DNA of 64,000 bases from Acidobacteriaceae bacterium (GTDB taxonomy: Bacteria > Acidobacteriota > Terriglobia > Terriglobales > Acidobacteriaceae): the NCBI GenBank assembly GCA_027449545.1, contig DAIDLI010000047.1, positions 1 to 64,000 of the forward strand. Direction: 5' to 3'. Positions 9,273 through 18,427 of the stretch are shown one piece after another. Positions within the stretch are counted from its first letter, which is position 1; the number at the start of each line of letters is the position of its first letter. The notes under the pieces are model-generated. The model made no database searches. It was given only the letters and a program-made list of their open reading frames with translations, and was not told the origin of the DNA. A program made the position numbers and the translations under genes.

Positions 9273-11075
9273 ATGAGTGGCAGCAGTGTAGAGACAGTTC
9301 GCGTGAAACCTACGTCGAAGGGCGCCGCGTACATTGCGGACTTCCTTGTGCAGCAGAAGGTTCCCTATATCTTTGGCGTGTGCGGCCACGGCATTCTTGG
9401 ATTGCTTGATGGCCTTTTCGATCGGCGCGATGAGATTCAAACCATCTCTGTGCATCACGAGTCCGCCGCAGCCTTCATGGCAGAAGCTTATTTTCGGATC
9501 ACCCAGAAGCCTGCGGCCACTTATACTTCGTGCGGACCCGGATCGGCGAATCTGATTGTGGCCATCGCGGCGGCCTTCGCCGATTCCTCGCCCATGCTCA
9601 ACATCACCGGCAATGTGGCGACCGGGCAGTGGAATCGCGGTCCTTTCCAGGAGACCGGCCGATATTTTCAGGGCGACTTTGTGAATGCGGTGCGTCCGTA
9701 CGTGAAGCGCAGCTTTCAGCCCACGCGGGCCGACATGCTGCCGCTGGCCTTGCGGCAGGCGTTTGCCCTCATGACCAACGGACGTCCGGGGCCCGTTCAC
9801 ATTGATGTGCCGCTGAACGTGTTTGTGGAGCCGGTGGACGAGCAGGCTGCACTGCGCGACAGCGATTGGCCGCTGGCGGAGTATTCGCGGCCGGCGCCTG
9901 ATCCGGCTGCTCTCGACGAAGCGCTGCGGCTGCTGCAAGGCGCCGAACGTCCCGTCATCGTGGCCGGCCATGGCGTGGAGTTGAGTGGTGCGGAACTGGA
10001 ACTGCTGGCGGTGGCCGAGAAGCTCCGTATCCCGGTCGCTACTTCGCCATTCGGGAAGGGCGTCTTTGATCCGCGTCATCCGCTGAGCCTGGGCTCGACC
10101 GGGCGCAACGGTTCGTATCCCGCCAATGCAGCCTGTCGCAATGCCGATGTGATTCTGGCTCTAGGAACGCGCTTTGACGACCGCGCGACCAGCGCCTGGC
10201 TGCCGGGATTTACCTACAATTTCCCGCCCACCAAACTTATCCATGTCGACATCGATCCGACGGAGATCGGTCGCAACTTCCAGACTACGCTCGGGATCAT
10301 CAGCGACGCGCGCGTCCTGTTGCAGCAGCTTCTCGCCGCATCTTCTTCCGCGGGGAATCACGGGCCGTGGCTGGAACGAATTGCCGGCTGGCGCAAGCGT
10401 TGGGACGAGGCGACGCTTCCGCCGCGCAGCTCCGACGCCATTCCGATCCGGCCGGAGCGGGCGGTGGCCGATGTGCGCAAGGTGATGCCGGCGGACAGCA
10501 TTGTGCTCTGTGATGTGGGCATTCACCACAACTGGATGGTTGCCGAATTCGATGCATGGCAACCGCGCACTTTTCTTCAAACCTGGGGATTCGCCTCCAT
10601 GGGATTCGCGGTCGCAGGCTCGATCGGCGCCAAGCTTGCCGCGCCCCACAAGCCCGTCGTGGCGGTCTGCGGCGATGGCTCGTTCATGATGAACTCCAGC
10701 GCTGTGCTCACCGCGGTCGAGTACCAGATCCCAGTGGTCTGGCTGGTATGGAACAACTTTGGCTACTGCTCGATTCGCGATCAGCAGCGCGGCTATTTTG
10801 GAGCCGGACGGGAGATCGCGGTCAGCTTCACTGATCCCGCGGGCAAGCTCTTTTCCGCGGACTACGCCATGCTGGCGCGCTCGATGGGCGCCGAAGGCTA
10901 CACCGTCGAAAGGCCCGCCGATCTCGCTCCGCAACTGGAGGCTGCGATTCGCTCGGGCCGGCCCACCGTTCTGGATGTGAGGATCGATCGTGAAGTTCGG
11001 CCTCTGGCCACAGGTAGCTGGGATCTTCCGCCGATTGCACACCCGCTTCCTAATTTTGGATGGGGCGAGGACTAG
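9273..11075 (+). CDS. Thiamine-pyrophosphate-dependent enzyme, acetolactate synthase large-subunit-like
   Basis: GVCGHGILGLLDGL, HHESAAAFMAEAYFRIT, TPP motif GDGSFMM...NNFGY; RBS GGAGGAG. Confidence 0.93.
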   Translation: MSGSSVETVRVKPTSKGAAYIADFLVQQKVPYIFGVCGHGILGLLDGLFDRRDEIQTISVHHESAAAFMAEAYFRITQKPAATYTSCGPGSANLIVAIAAAFADSSPMLNITGNVATGQWNRGPFQETGRYFQGDFVNAVRPYVKRSFQPTRADMLPLALRQAFALMTNGRPGPVHIDVPLNVFVEPVDEQAALRDSDWPLAEYSRPAPDPAALDEALRLLQGAERPVIVAGHGVELSGAELELLAVAEKLRIPVATSPFGKGVFDPRHPLSLGSTGRNGSYPANAACRNADVILALGTRFDDRATSAWLPGFTYNFPPTKLIHVDIDPTEIGRNFQTTLGIISDARVLLQQLLAASSSAGNHGPWLERIAGWRKRWDEATLPPRSSDAIPIRPERAVADVRKVMPADSIVLCDVGIHHNWMVAEFDAWQPRTFLQTWGFASMGFAVAGSIGAKLAAPHKPVVAVCGDGSFMMNSSAVLTAVEYQIPVVWLVWNNFGYCSIRDQQRGYFGAGREIAVSFTDPAGKLFSADYAMLARSMGAEGYTVERPADLAPQLEAAIRSGRPTVLDVRIDREVRPLATGSWDLPPIAHPLPNFGWGED

Positions 11076-11122
11076 AGCCCGCGGCATGATCGAAGACTCG
11101 TGAGCGATTTGAAGGGATAGAG

Positions 11123-12352
11123 ATGAAGACAAAGATATTGATTGGCATATTTTTCGCACTGGCGATCGCACTTTTCGGCACCCCATTGCCGACAACGGCG
11201 CAGGGAGTCGGTGCCTCTTCGCCGGCTGCGGCTACGCCGAATCCGTGCCTGCCCAACCGGGGATGCATCCCGATGTTTTCAACCCAGAACCTCGGCCGCA
11301 TGGGCGATTTCTATGTGGGCGGCAAGTGGACGCAGGACGCCGGCAATCAGGTCATGTTTGGCGCCACCTTTGTTGAGGTGCTGGTGCCGAAAGAGATTCT
11401 GCACCCCTATCCGATCGTCTTCGTGCAGGGCGGAGGAGGGCAGACGCTGGTCGAGTCGCTGTTGACGCCGGATGGCCGTCCCGGCTGGGCGATCAACTTT
11501 CTGGATGCGGGTTACACCGTTTACCTGGTCGATGCGCCAGGGACGGGCCGATCTGCCTACTACCCTGGTCTCTATCCGGCGCTGATTCCGCCACACGGAG
11601 CGGAGCAACTGGAGCGGGAGTGGACCGGCGGCATCGCGCCGCCGCCGCAGATCCAGAAGGTGTGGCCGCAGTGGAGCAAGAACACGCAGTGGCCTAGTAA
11701 TTCGCCGAACAAAGGCCGAGTAGGCGATCCGGTCTTCGACTATTACGCCAAGACCGAGGTCCAGTACATTGCCGGGTATCAGGAGAAGATCTTCTCCGAG
11801 GATCTCATCAAGCTGCTGGACTTAATCGGCAAGCCGGTGATTATGCTTGTGAACTCGGGATTTGCGCCTTCGGGCTGGGTCGCCGCGGACGCCCGGCCTA
11901 AGCTCATCAAGGCCATCATTGGAGCGGAACCGTGGGCTCCGCCGGTGGTGAATGACGAACTCGGGGCCTCCGGGCCAGGGCGCGTCTGGGGTCTGAGCAA
12001 TCTGCCTCTGCATTACGATCCGCCGGTCACCAATCCCGCCGATCTACATCCTGTGCTGCAGACCAAGGCGCCCGGGCCGGGGCTGCTGCCCTGCATGCTG
12101 CAAAAGGAGCCGGCGCACAAGCTGGTTAACCTGGAACAGATCCCGGTGCTCGACGTCTCCGGTGAAGCGAGTTATCACCGGCCCTACGCGCGCTGCGTTG
12201 CCGACTGGCTGAATCAGGCCGGCGTGAAGACGCAGTATGTACGCCTGGAAGATGTGGGATTGCCCGGGGACGGCCACCAGATGATGTCTGAGAAGAACAG
12301 TGAGGGGATCGCAAAGTTCTTCATGCAGTGGCTCGATAAGAACGTACACTGA
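11123..12352 (+). CDS. Secreted alpha/beta-fold hydrolase (paralog of 5175..6392)
   Basis: Signal peptide; VEVLVPKEILHPYPIVFVQGGGGQTLVESLLTPDGRPGWA; LVNSGFAPSGW. Confidence 0.82.
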   Translation: MKTKILIGIFFALAIALFGTPLPTTAQGVGASSPAAATPNPCLPNRGCIPMFSTQNLGRMGDFYVGGKWTQDAGNQVMFGATFVEVLVPKEILHPYPIVFVQGGGGQTLVESLLTPDGRPGWAINFLDAGYTVYLVDAPGTGRSAYYPGLYPALIPPHGAEQLEREWTGGIAPPPQIQKVWPQWSKNTQWPSNSPNKGRVGDPVFDYYAKTEVQYIAGYQEKIFSEDLIKLLDLIGKPVIMLVNSGFAPSGWVAADARPKLIKAIIGAEPWAPPVVNDELGASGPGRVWGLSNLPLHYDPPVTNPADLHPVLQTKAPGPGLLPCMLQKEPAHKLVNLEQIPVLDVSGEASYHRPYARCVADWLNQAGVKTQYVRLEDVGLPGDGHQMMSEKNSEGIAKFFMQWLDKNVH

Positions 12353-12440
12353 GGGGCAGAACTGAGGCTTCGCCGGGTGGTCGGCGATGCCTGGCATCAT
12401 CCCTTTCTACCATAATGTGGTACCTGCACGGTGGGCAGGG

Positions 12441-12474
12441 GTATCTCTCCGACTTCGGCGGAGCGGAGAGATAC
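12441..12474. repeat. Perfect 11-bp inverted repeat (hairpin) downstream of the hydrolase gene
   Basis: GTATCTCTCCG-acttcggcggag-CGGAGAGATAC. Confidence 0.7.
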
Positions 12475-12647
12475 TCGCCGCGACCTGCTTCTATCTGCCC
12501 TCATGGTGCGCCTTTCGGGGAGAATTCCTCGCAAGGAAGGGAGAAATTTTTCTCCCCGTGCCAGGCGTCCGCGGGTGGGTTTTGCCTACCACGTCCGCTT
12601 GGAGCGGAAGGGACTTAGCGGGGGGGGAGCAAGCGGTGGGGAACAGG

Positions 12648-12887
12648 CTACTCTCGCGGCGCCGAACGGTCATAGCCTTTTGCGGGCGGCGTGCGCGGCG
12701 GGTAAGTTACGGAGGGCCAATGCTGCTCCGGAACCCATTTCCCATGCACTTGCACAGCTTCGACAGACGCGCCGCAGACCTGGCAGGTGTGAACCGCCCA
12801 TTGCTCTCGATTCCGGTTTCGGGTAAGAACTTCCTGCAAGTCATCGCTGAGCTGTCCGTCGCACGGCTTTACGGGTGTTGGCATCAT
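12648..12887 (-). CDS. Small CxxC-containing conserved-hypothetical-like protein (79 aa)
   Basis: RBS AAGGAAA before ATG; ...WAVHTCQVCGASVEAVQVHGKWVPEQHWPSVTYPPR... looks like a single-CxxC zinc-ribbon-like peptide. Confidence 0.5.
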   Translation of the reverse strand: MMPTPVKPCDGQLSDDLQEVLTRNRNREQWAVHTCQVCGASVEAVQVHGKWVPEQHWPSVTYPPRTPPAKGYDRSAPRE

Positions 12888-13199
12888 TTTCCTTTCATCT
12901 GGATTAGATGCGGCAAAGCCGCGTTCTTACCCAACTCAGGCCGGGAAGTGCAGAGAATTTCCGATACCGGGTCGCCTCCCATTGCTGGATCTTTCGCGGC
13001 CAGCATTTTCGCCAGATGACAGCTTCGGTCTCTTCCCCATCTGCTCGTGAAAGGCAAGTCAGGCGATCCCCCGCAAGGGTCCGGGTTCTCCGCAATAGGG
13101 GATCGAGTCGTTGACCCACGTGGGCCCAAATGGAGCAACCCGCCCAACTAAACCGGAGCATCCTAGCCCGCTGAGGTAATTACCTTCTGGGGGCTCTCC

Positions 13200-14912
13200 A
13201 TGTTCTGCGGTATCTCCGGAGCGCGACGGTCTCTGTGGCCTTTTGCTCTCTTTCCTCTCCTGTTGTCCGGTTGTGGCAGTGGCAGCCATCAGCCGTTGCC
13301 GGGCAATCCAAACGGTCCGTCGAATCCTCCGGGTTCGACCGGTTCCACCTCGGCTTCTTTTTCCGTCAGCAGCATCACGCCTGCTGCAGGCGCTGGCGGT
13401 GTTGCGCTGAACACTGCGATCAAGGTGGTGTTCTCCTCCGCGGCGGATGCTTCGACTGTGAACACCACGAACATCCAGGTTACGGACCCCAAGGCGGTCT
13501 CCGGCGCGGTTGCGTACGATGCCAGCACGAGCACGGCAACCTTTACGCCCTCTTCTCCATTCGTCGCCAACACGACTTACACGGTGCGAGTCAGCGGAGT
13601 GACCAGTTCCACGGGAACCGGAATGGCGAGCCCGTTCACCTCGAGTTTCTCGACGGCGGCTTCTTCCTCCGGCGGTTCGACAGCCGGCACCGGCACTGCA
13701 CAATTCACCGTTCTGCATACCTTTGAAAACACCGACGGCGCCAATCCCAACGCGGCTTTGATCGAGGATGCTTCCGGAAACCTGTACTCCACGACGCAAT
13801 ACGGCGGCAAATATCAAAACGGGACTGCCTTCAAGCTGACGTCCTCCGGAACTCTGACGGCGCTGCACAACTTCGGCTATCCATCGACCGACGGCGCGCG
13901 GCCGATGGCGCCGCTGGTTGCCGATGCGAATGGGAATCTGTATGGCACCACCTATGTCGGCGGCATCCTCTGCGAAGGCGTTAACAGTGGCTCGGCTGGT
14001 TGCGGTGTGGTCTTCAAGATCGACGCAGCCGGCAACGAGAGCATCCTCTACAGCTTCGGCACCAATTCGCAGGACGGTGCCAATCCTCCCTCGGGCCTGA
14101 TCCTGGACTCGGCAGGTAATCTATACGGAACCGACTTGTCCTGGAATCTGCACTCGACCGCCTATGAGATTTCACCTTCGGGCGCCGAGACGATTCTGCA
14201 CTCCTTCCCCGGCGGAAGCGACGGTATCCTCCCGTATGGTTCGCTGGTGATGGATGCTTCCGGCACACTTTGGGGCACGGCAGCCGCCGGCGGAGGGACT
14301 TCCGCATGCGCCAGAGGCTGCGGTACGGTGTTCAAGCTGCAGCACACCAGCTCTGGCTGGACGGAGACGGTGACCTACCGGTTTACGGGAGGAAAAGACG
14401 GCGGGCTACCATACGCCGGCCTCACCTACGATCCGGTTCACCAGGTGTTCTACGGAACCACGCGTGTCGGAGGCACCGGCACCGCCAGCGACTGCACCTA
14501 TGACAACCAGACGCTCGGGTGCGGCGTGGTATTCAAACTTGACGCTACAGGCACCAAGGAAACCGTCCTGCACGATTTCAGCGGACAGGCCGACGGAGGC
14601 TGGCCGCGCGCCAACCTGCTGCTCGACTCCTCCGGAAATCTCCTGGGCACCACGACGATCGGCGGAGATTTGAGCTGTCCACACGCCAATGGCTGCGGCA
14701 CGATCTTTGAAATCACTCCGAACGGCCAGTTCTCCACACTGCACACCTTCGCCGGCGGATCCGATGGTGGGGTGCCGCGAGGCGCGCTGCTCCAGGACAA
14801 AAACAACCCGTCGGTCTACTATGGCACTACCGCAGCCGGCGGAGATCCCAAGTGCCAGACGCAATACGGCGACGGTCCGGGTTGTGGTGTCGTTTTCAAA
14901 CTAACGCAATAG
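13200..14912 (+). CDS. Secreted GloVer-type (TIGR03803-like) tandem-repeat protein with N-terminal Ig-like (Big_5-like) domain
   Basis: Lipoprotein-like N-terminus (LLSGCGSG); repeats of GGxPxAxLxxDxxGNLYGTTxxGG..GCGVVFKLxxxGxxTVLHxF. Confidence 0.88.
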   Translation: MFCGISGARRSLWPFALFPLLLSGCGSGSHQPLPGNPNGPSNPPGSTGSTSASFSVSSITPAAGAGGVALNTAIKVVFSSAADASTVNTTNIQVTDPKAVSGAVAYDASTSTATFTPSSPFVANTTYTVRVSGVTSSTGTGMASPFTSSFSTAASSSGGSTAGTGTAQFTVLHTFENTDGANPNAALIEDASGNLYSTTQYGGKYQNGTAFKLTSSGTLTALHNFGYPSTDGARPMAPLVADANGNLYGTTYVGGILCEGVNSGSAGCGVVFKIDAAGNESILYSFGTNSQDGANPPSGLILDSAGNLYGTDLSWNLHSTAYEISPSGAETILHSFPGGSDGILPYGSLVMDASGTLWGTAAAGGGTSACARGCGTVFKLQHTSSGWTETVTYRFTGGKDGGLPYAGLTYDPVHQVFYGTTRVGGTGTASDCTYDNQTLGCGVVFKLDATGTKETVLHDFSGQADGGWPRANLLLDSSGNLLGTTTIGGDLSCPHANGCGTIFEITPNGQFSTLHTFAGGSDGGVPRGALLQDKNNPSVYYGTTAAGGDPKCQTQYGDGPGCGVVFKLTQ

Positions 14913-14950
14913 GTGGACCGCACACCTCCTCCGTGTGCAATGAAGGCAGC

Positions 14951-14980
14951 GCCCGGGACGCAACAGACAGCGTCCCGGGC
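14951..14980. terminator. Hairpin downstream of the GloVer protein gene
   Basis: GCCCGGGACGC-aacagaca-GCGTCCCGGGC perfect 11-bp stem, no strong T-tract. Confidence 0.5.
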
Positions 14981-15073
14981 GTCGCCGGTCTTGGCGGCAT
15001 TCCTATGTCGTGACTCGGGCTTTCGGAGCGGGTGCAGTGCTGTCCCAAGCCGCGCCACGTACACTGTTTCCAC

Positions 15074-16378
15074 ATGCTCGCCGCCCTGCTTGCCGCGCCC
15101 ATTCCCGCACCTTCGAACCCTCTGGCACATTGGCAACTCGCGGCCGGGTATCTGGTGTTCGGCATCAGCTATCTGGTCTTCGCGGTTGGCAAGTTTCCGG
15201 GGCTCAAGATCGATCGGCCGGGCATGGCGATCATCGGCGGGGTGCTGATGGTGGCCTTCGGGGTAGTCAGCGCCGGGGATGCGCTGCACTTCATCGACTT
15301 TGCCACGCTGGTGCTGCTCTTCGCCATGATGCTGGTGGTCGGCTGCCTGCGTATCGCCGGCTTCTTCGACTGGATCACCGATCACCTGGTGGCGCGGCTG
15401 ACGCCCGGCAATCTGCTGCCGGCTACGATCTTGATCACCGGCGTCCTGGCCGCGTTCTTCGTGAACGACATCATCTGCCTGGTGATGGTGCCGTTTGCCC
15501 TGACCGCCTCACGCCGGTTGGGACTGAAGCCGCTCCCGTACCTGCTGGCGGTTGCCACCGCCTCCAACATCGGCAGCGTAGCAACGATCACGGGGAATCC
15601 GCAGAACATGCTGATCGGGTCGTACTCCGGCCTGAGCTACCGCACGTTTCTGGGGCATCTGGGGCCGGTGGCCTTGTTCGGGCTCGTGCTGGACTGGCTG
15701 GTGATCCGCTGGCTGTGCGGTTCGGCGCAGGCTGGTCGCAAAGACAATGACGCGGCGAGCCTGGTGCGCCCAGAAAGAGAGGAGGCAAGCCAGGCGCGCC
15801 CAGCCATCCAACTGCGCGCGCTGCGTAAGCCGGCGGTTGTGATCGTGCTGGTGCTGGCGGGGTTTCTGGGGGGCGTGCCTCCCGCCATGGTGGCTGCCAT
15901 CGGCGCGGCTCTGATGCTGATTACCCGCACGCGTGAGCCTCGCCAGGTCTACGACGAGGTCGACTGGGGGCTGCTGGTCTTCTTTGTGGGGCTGTTCATG
16001 ATCGTGGGCGGCGCCGAGCGCGCGGGGCTGAACTACGATCTGTCGGAGATCGCCGCGCGGCTGAACCTCCAGAACGCCGGCATCCTCACCGGCATCACCG
16101 CGCTGTTCTCCAACATCGTCAGCAACGTACCCGCGGTGATGCTGCTCAAGTCGCTGATTCCGGCCTTTCACCATCCGCGCACCGGATGGCTGGTGCTGGC
16201 CATGGCCAGCACCCTGGCTGGCAACCTGACCATCACCGGCTCAGTCGCGAATCTGATCGTGGTGGAACGTGCCCGCGAGGAAGTCCACATTGGCTTCTGG
16301 GATTACTCGCGGGTGGGTATTCCGGTCACGCTGCTCACGCTGGCCGTGGGCTGGGCGTGGCTGGTGTGGGTGCGCTAG
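15074..16378 (+). CDS. SLC13/ArsB-NhaD-type anion transporter
   Basis: Many TM segments; ATASNIGSVATITGNPQNMLIGSYSGLSYRTFL and TLAGNLTITGSVANLIVVE signature repeats. Confidence 0.88.
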   Translation: MLAALLAAPIPAPSNPLAHWQLAAGYLVFGISYLVFAVGKFPGLKIDRPGMAIIGGVLMVAFGVVSAGDALHFIDFATLVLLFAMMLVVGCLRIAGFFDWITDHLVARLTPGNLLPATILITGVLAAFFVNDIICLVMVPFALTASRRLGLKPLPYLLAVATASNIGSVATITGNPQNMLIGSYSGLSYRTFLGHLGPVALFGLVLDWLVIRWLCGSAQAGRKDNDAASLVRPEREEASQARPAIQLRALRKPAVVIVLVLAGFLGGVPPAMVAAIGAALMLITRTREPRQVYDEVDWGLLVFFVGLFMIVGGAERAGLNYDLSEIAARLNLQNAGILTGITALFSNIVSNVPAVMLLKSLIPAFHHPRTGWLVLAMASTLAGNLTITGSVANLIVVERAREEVHIGFWDYSRVGIPVTLLTLAVGWAWLVWVR

Positions 16379-16394
16379 GGTTCCGGCAGTCCAA

Positions 16395-17780
16395 TCAGAC
16401 TTCGGGCTCCACTTCCTCGCGAGCGCCTTCGTGCAGGCGCTGGTCGGCGGAGGCCGATGCGTCGCCAGAGACTGCGTAGGCCACGGCCGCTCCAATCAAT
16501 GCGGGAATCAGGTAGGCGTGCCCGCCGGTCGCTTCGGCCATGAAGACCACCGCCGCCAGCGGCGTCTTGTAGCCGGCGGAGATGAAGGCCGCCATGCCCA
16601 CCGCGGCGTATAGATCGGGCTGGGCGCTGTGCACGATCGTCTGCGCGAATGCCGTTCCAATGGCCGAGCCGGTCAGAAACAGCGGCACGAACATGGCGCT
16701 GACGCCGCCGACGCCGAGCGTGAACAGCGTGGCCGCGAGTTTGAGTCCGCCGAAGACCAGCAACTGCCCCGAGCTGTGATGCTCGTTGAGCACCATGCGT
16801 ACTGCGTCGTAGTCGGCCCCCAGCGGCGTGAGCACGCCGGGATAGATGTAGACGAAGATGAGGCCGCAGAGGCCGGTGAGCGCGCCCCCCAAGGTCATCT
16901 TGAACCAGTGCGGGGCGCCCCAGCCCATGCAGAACTTGCGCGCGCGGCGGAAGGTGATGACGAAGATCATGGCCACAATGCCGATGATCAGCCCCAGCAG
17001 CGCGCTCCAGTAGAGATCGTGGCGGGTATAGATGTTGGCGCCGACAAACTGGAAGAGCGGCTGCGCGCCGAGAAAGGCACTGAGCGTGACGTAGGAGATC
17101 ACCGAAGCGATCAGCGAGGGCACCAGCGCTTCGTGAGCCAGATCGTCGCGGTAGGGCATCTCCAGCGCGAAGACGATGCCGGTGAGCGGGGCGCGAAAGA
17201 CCGCCGACATGCCGGCCGCTGCGCCGCAGATCAGCATGATGCGCCGGTCACGGGCCGTCAGGCGCAGCCGCCGCAGCTTGGACCACAGGTAAGAGCCGAT
17301 GGCACCGCCGCCGTAGATGCTGGGCCCCTCCAGAGCCGCGCTGCCGCCAAAGCCCACCGTCGCTACCGCGGCAATGATCTTGGGCAGAAAGCTGCGCAGC
17401 TCCATCTTGCCTTCGTGCTCGTGATAGGAGCGGATCACCTCTTCGGTGGAGTGAACGTCGGGGTCGGGCGTCATGTACTGCATGATCAGCCCGGCGATCA
17501 GAAACCCCAGCGCCACGCCCGGGATCATGGCCCAGTGATTGCGAATGAAAAAGCCCAGGATCGCTGGCCCGACCTCGTTGAGGATCACGATGACGATGCC
17601 GGTAATGAGAAGACCGGTGACCACGCCCACGATGGGCGCCACAATCAGCCATTTGCGCAGATCGCGGGCAAAGGTGTGCTTCAGATCCTCGCGCACCGGC
17701 TGCAGCAGGCGGCGAATGAGATTGTCGTGGCTGAGCGTGCGCCCCACCGTTGAACGTGCGATTGCCTCGCGCGCTGTCAT
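16395..17780 (-). CDS. clcA: Voltage-gated chloride channel (ClC) family protein
   Basis: GFGGSAALEGPSIYGGGAIGSYL, GAAAGMSAVFRAPLTGIVFALE, GVGGVSAMFVPLFLTGSAIG. Confidence 0.92.
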   Translation of the reverse strand: MTAREAIARSTVGRTLSHDNLIRRLLQPVREDLKHTFARDLRKWLIVAPIVGVVTGLLITGIVIVILNEVGPAILGFFIRNHWAMIPGVALGFLIAGLIMQYMTPDPDVHSTEEVIRSYHEHEGKMELRSFLPKIIAAVATVGFGGSAALEGPSIYGGGAIGSYLWSKLRRLRLTARDRRIMLICGAAAGMSAVFRAPLTGIVFALEMPYRDDLAHEALVPSLIASVISYVTLSAFLGAQPLFQFVGANIYTRHDLYWSALLGLIIGIVAMIFVITFRRARKFCMGWGAPHWFKMTLGGALTGLCGLIFVYIYPGVLTPLGADYDAVRMVLNEHHSSGQLLVFGGLKLAATLFTLGVGGVSAMFVPLFLTGSAIGTAFAQTIVHSAQPDLYAAVGMAAFISAGYKTPLAAVVFMAEATGGHAYLIPALIGAAVAYAVSGDASASADQRLHEGAREEVEPEV

Positions 17781-18289
17781 GCCGACCTCCTGGCGGTCCG
17801 AGCCACTGTGCCGGCCCCGCTCGACTTACCTTGCATTTCTTGCTCTCCTTTTGAGGGGCGATCCAATCCCTGCCGTGCAAGAAACCCCGTTTGTACGCGC
17901 TGCACCTCTTCGTAGTGCAGACGGCTCAAATGCAGCAGGATGCTGCGGCCCTTCGCGGTGAGGGAGACAATCACCTGGCGGCGATCGGCGGCGGCGTTCT
18001 CACGCCGCACCAGGCCGCTCTGTGCGGCCCGCTCTACCAACCCCACCACCGAGTTGTTGCGCTCCTGGAGGAACTCGGCCAGTTCGGAGATGGTGGCGTG
18101 GCCGCTCTCACCGAATCCGGCCACACCCAGCATCAACTGGTGCTGCTGTGGAGTGATGCCTTCGGCGCGTGCGGCTTCCTCGCTGAAGCGCAGGAACTTG
18201 CGCAGGTTATAGCGGAAGCGGGCCAGGTCGCGGAGCAGCTCTGCGTTCTCCGATTCGGTCTCCGACTTTTCGGGAAAAGATCGCATCAC
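17777..18289 (-). CDS. MarR family transcriptional regulator
   Basis: wHTH: TISELAEFLQERNNSVVGLVERAAQSGLVRRENAAADRRQVIVSLTAKG; overlaps clcA start. Confidence 0.9.
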   Translation of the reverse strand: MMRSFPEKSETESENAELLRDLARFRYNLRKFLRFSEEAARAEGITPQQHQLMLGVAGFGESGHATISELAEFLQERNNSVVGLVERAAQSGLVRRENAAADRRQVIVSLTAKGRSILLHLSRLHYEEVQRVQTGFLARQGLDRPSKGEQEMQGKSSGAGTVARTARRSA

Positions 18290-18316
18290 GATCTATTTTA
18301 GATCGCAATGCGATCT
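18278..18316 (-). promoter_or_regulatory. Tandem 17-bp palindromes, putative MarR operators
   Basis: Minus strand: AGATCGCATTGCGATCT then AGATCGTGATGCGATCT, 22 bp apart, the second overlapping the marR start codon. Confidence 0.6.
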
Positions 18317-18427
18317 TTCTCAAGGGCCTCCTGCACGGCGCGCATATCGCGCTCTGAGGTGGGGCACATGCTCCGCAGTGAAAAATTGGAGCTTACCGCC
18401 CGGGCAAAGCAGCGGCCCTTCCAAAGC

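Noticed and set aside
12560-12595. RRPRVGFAYHV resembling the N-terminus of Y1/REP-associated transposases
   Set aside because: Only about 12 residues resemble the pattern and no downstream catalytic region is readable; too little to call a transposase remnant.
16629-17753. 374-aa plus-strand ORF antisense to clcA
   Set aside because: Biased composition (D/H/E/G/Q/R) and opposite a clear ClC channel gene.
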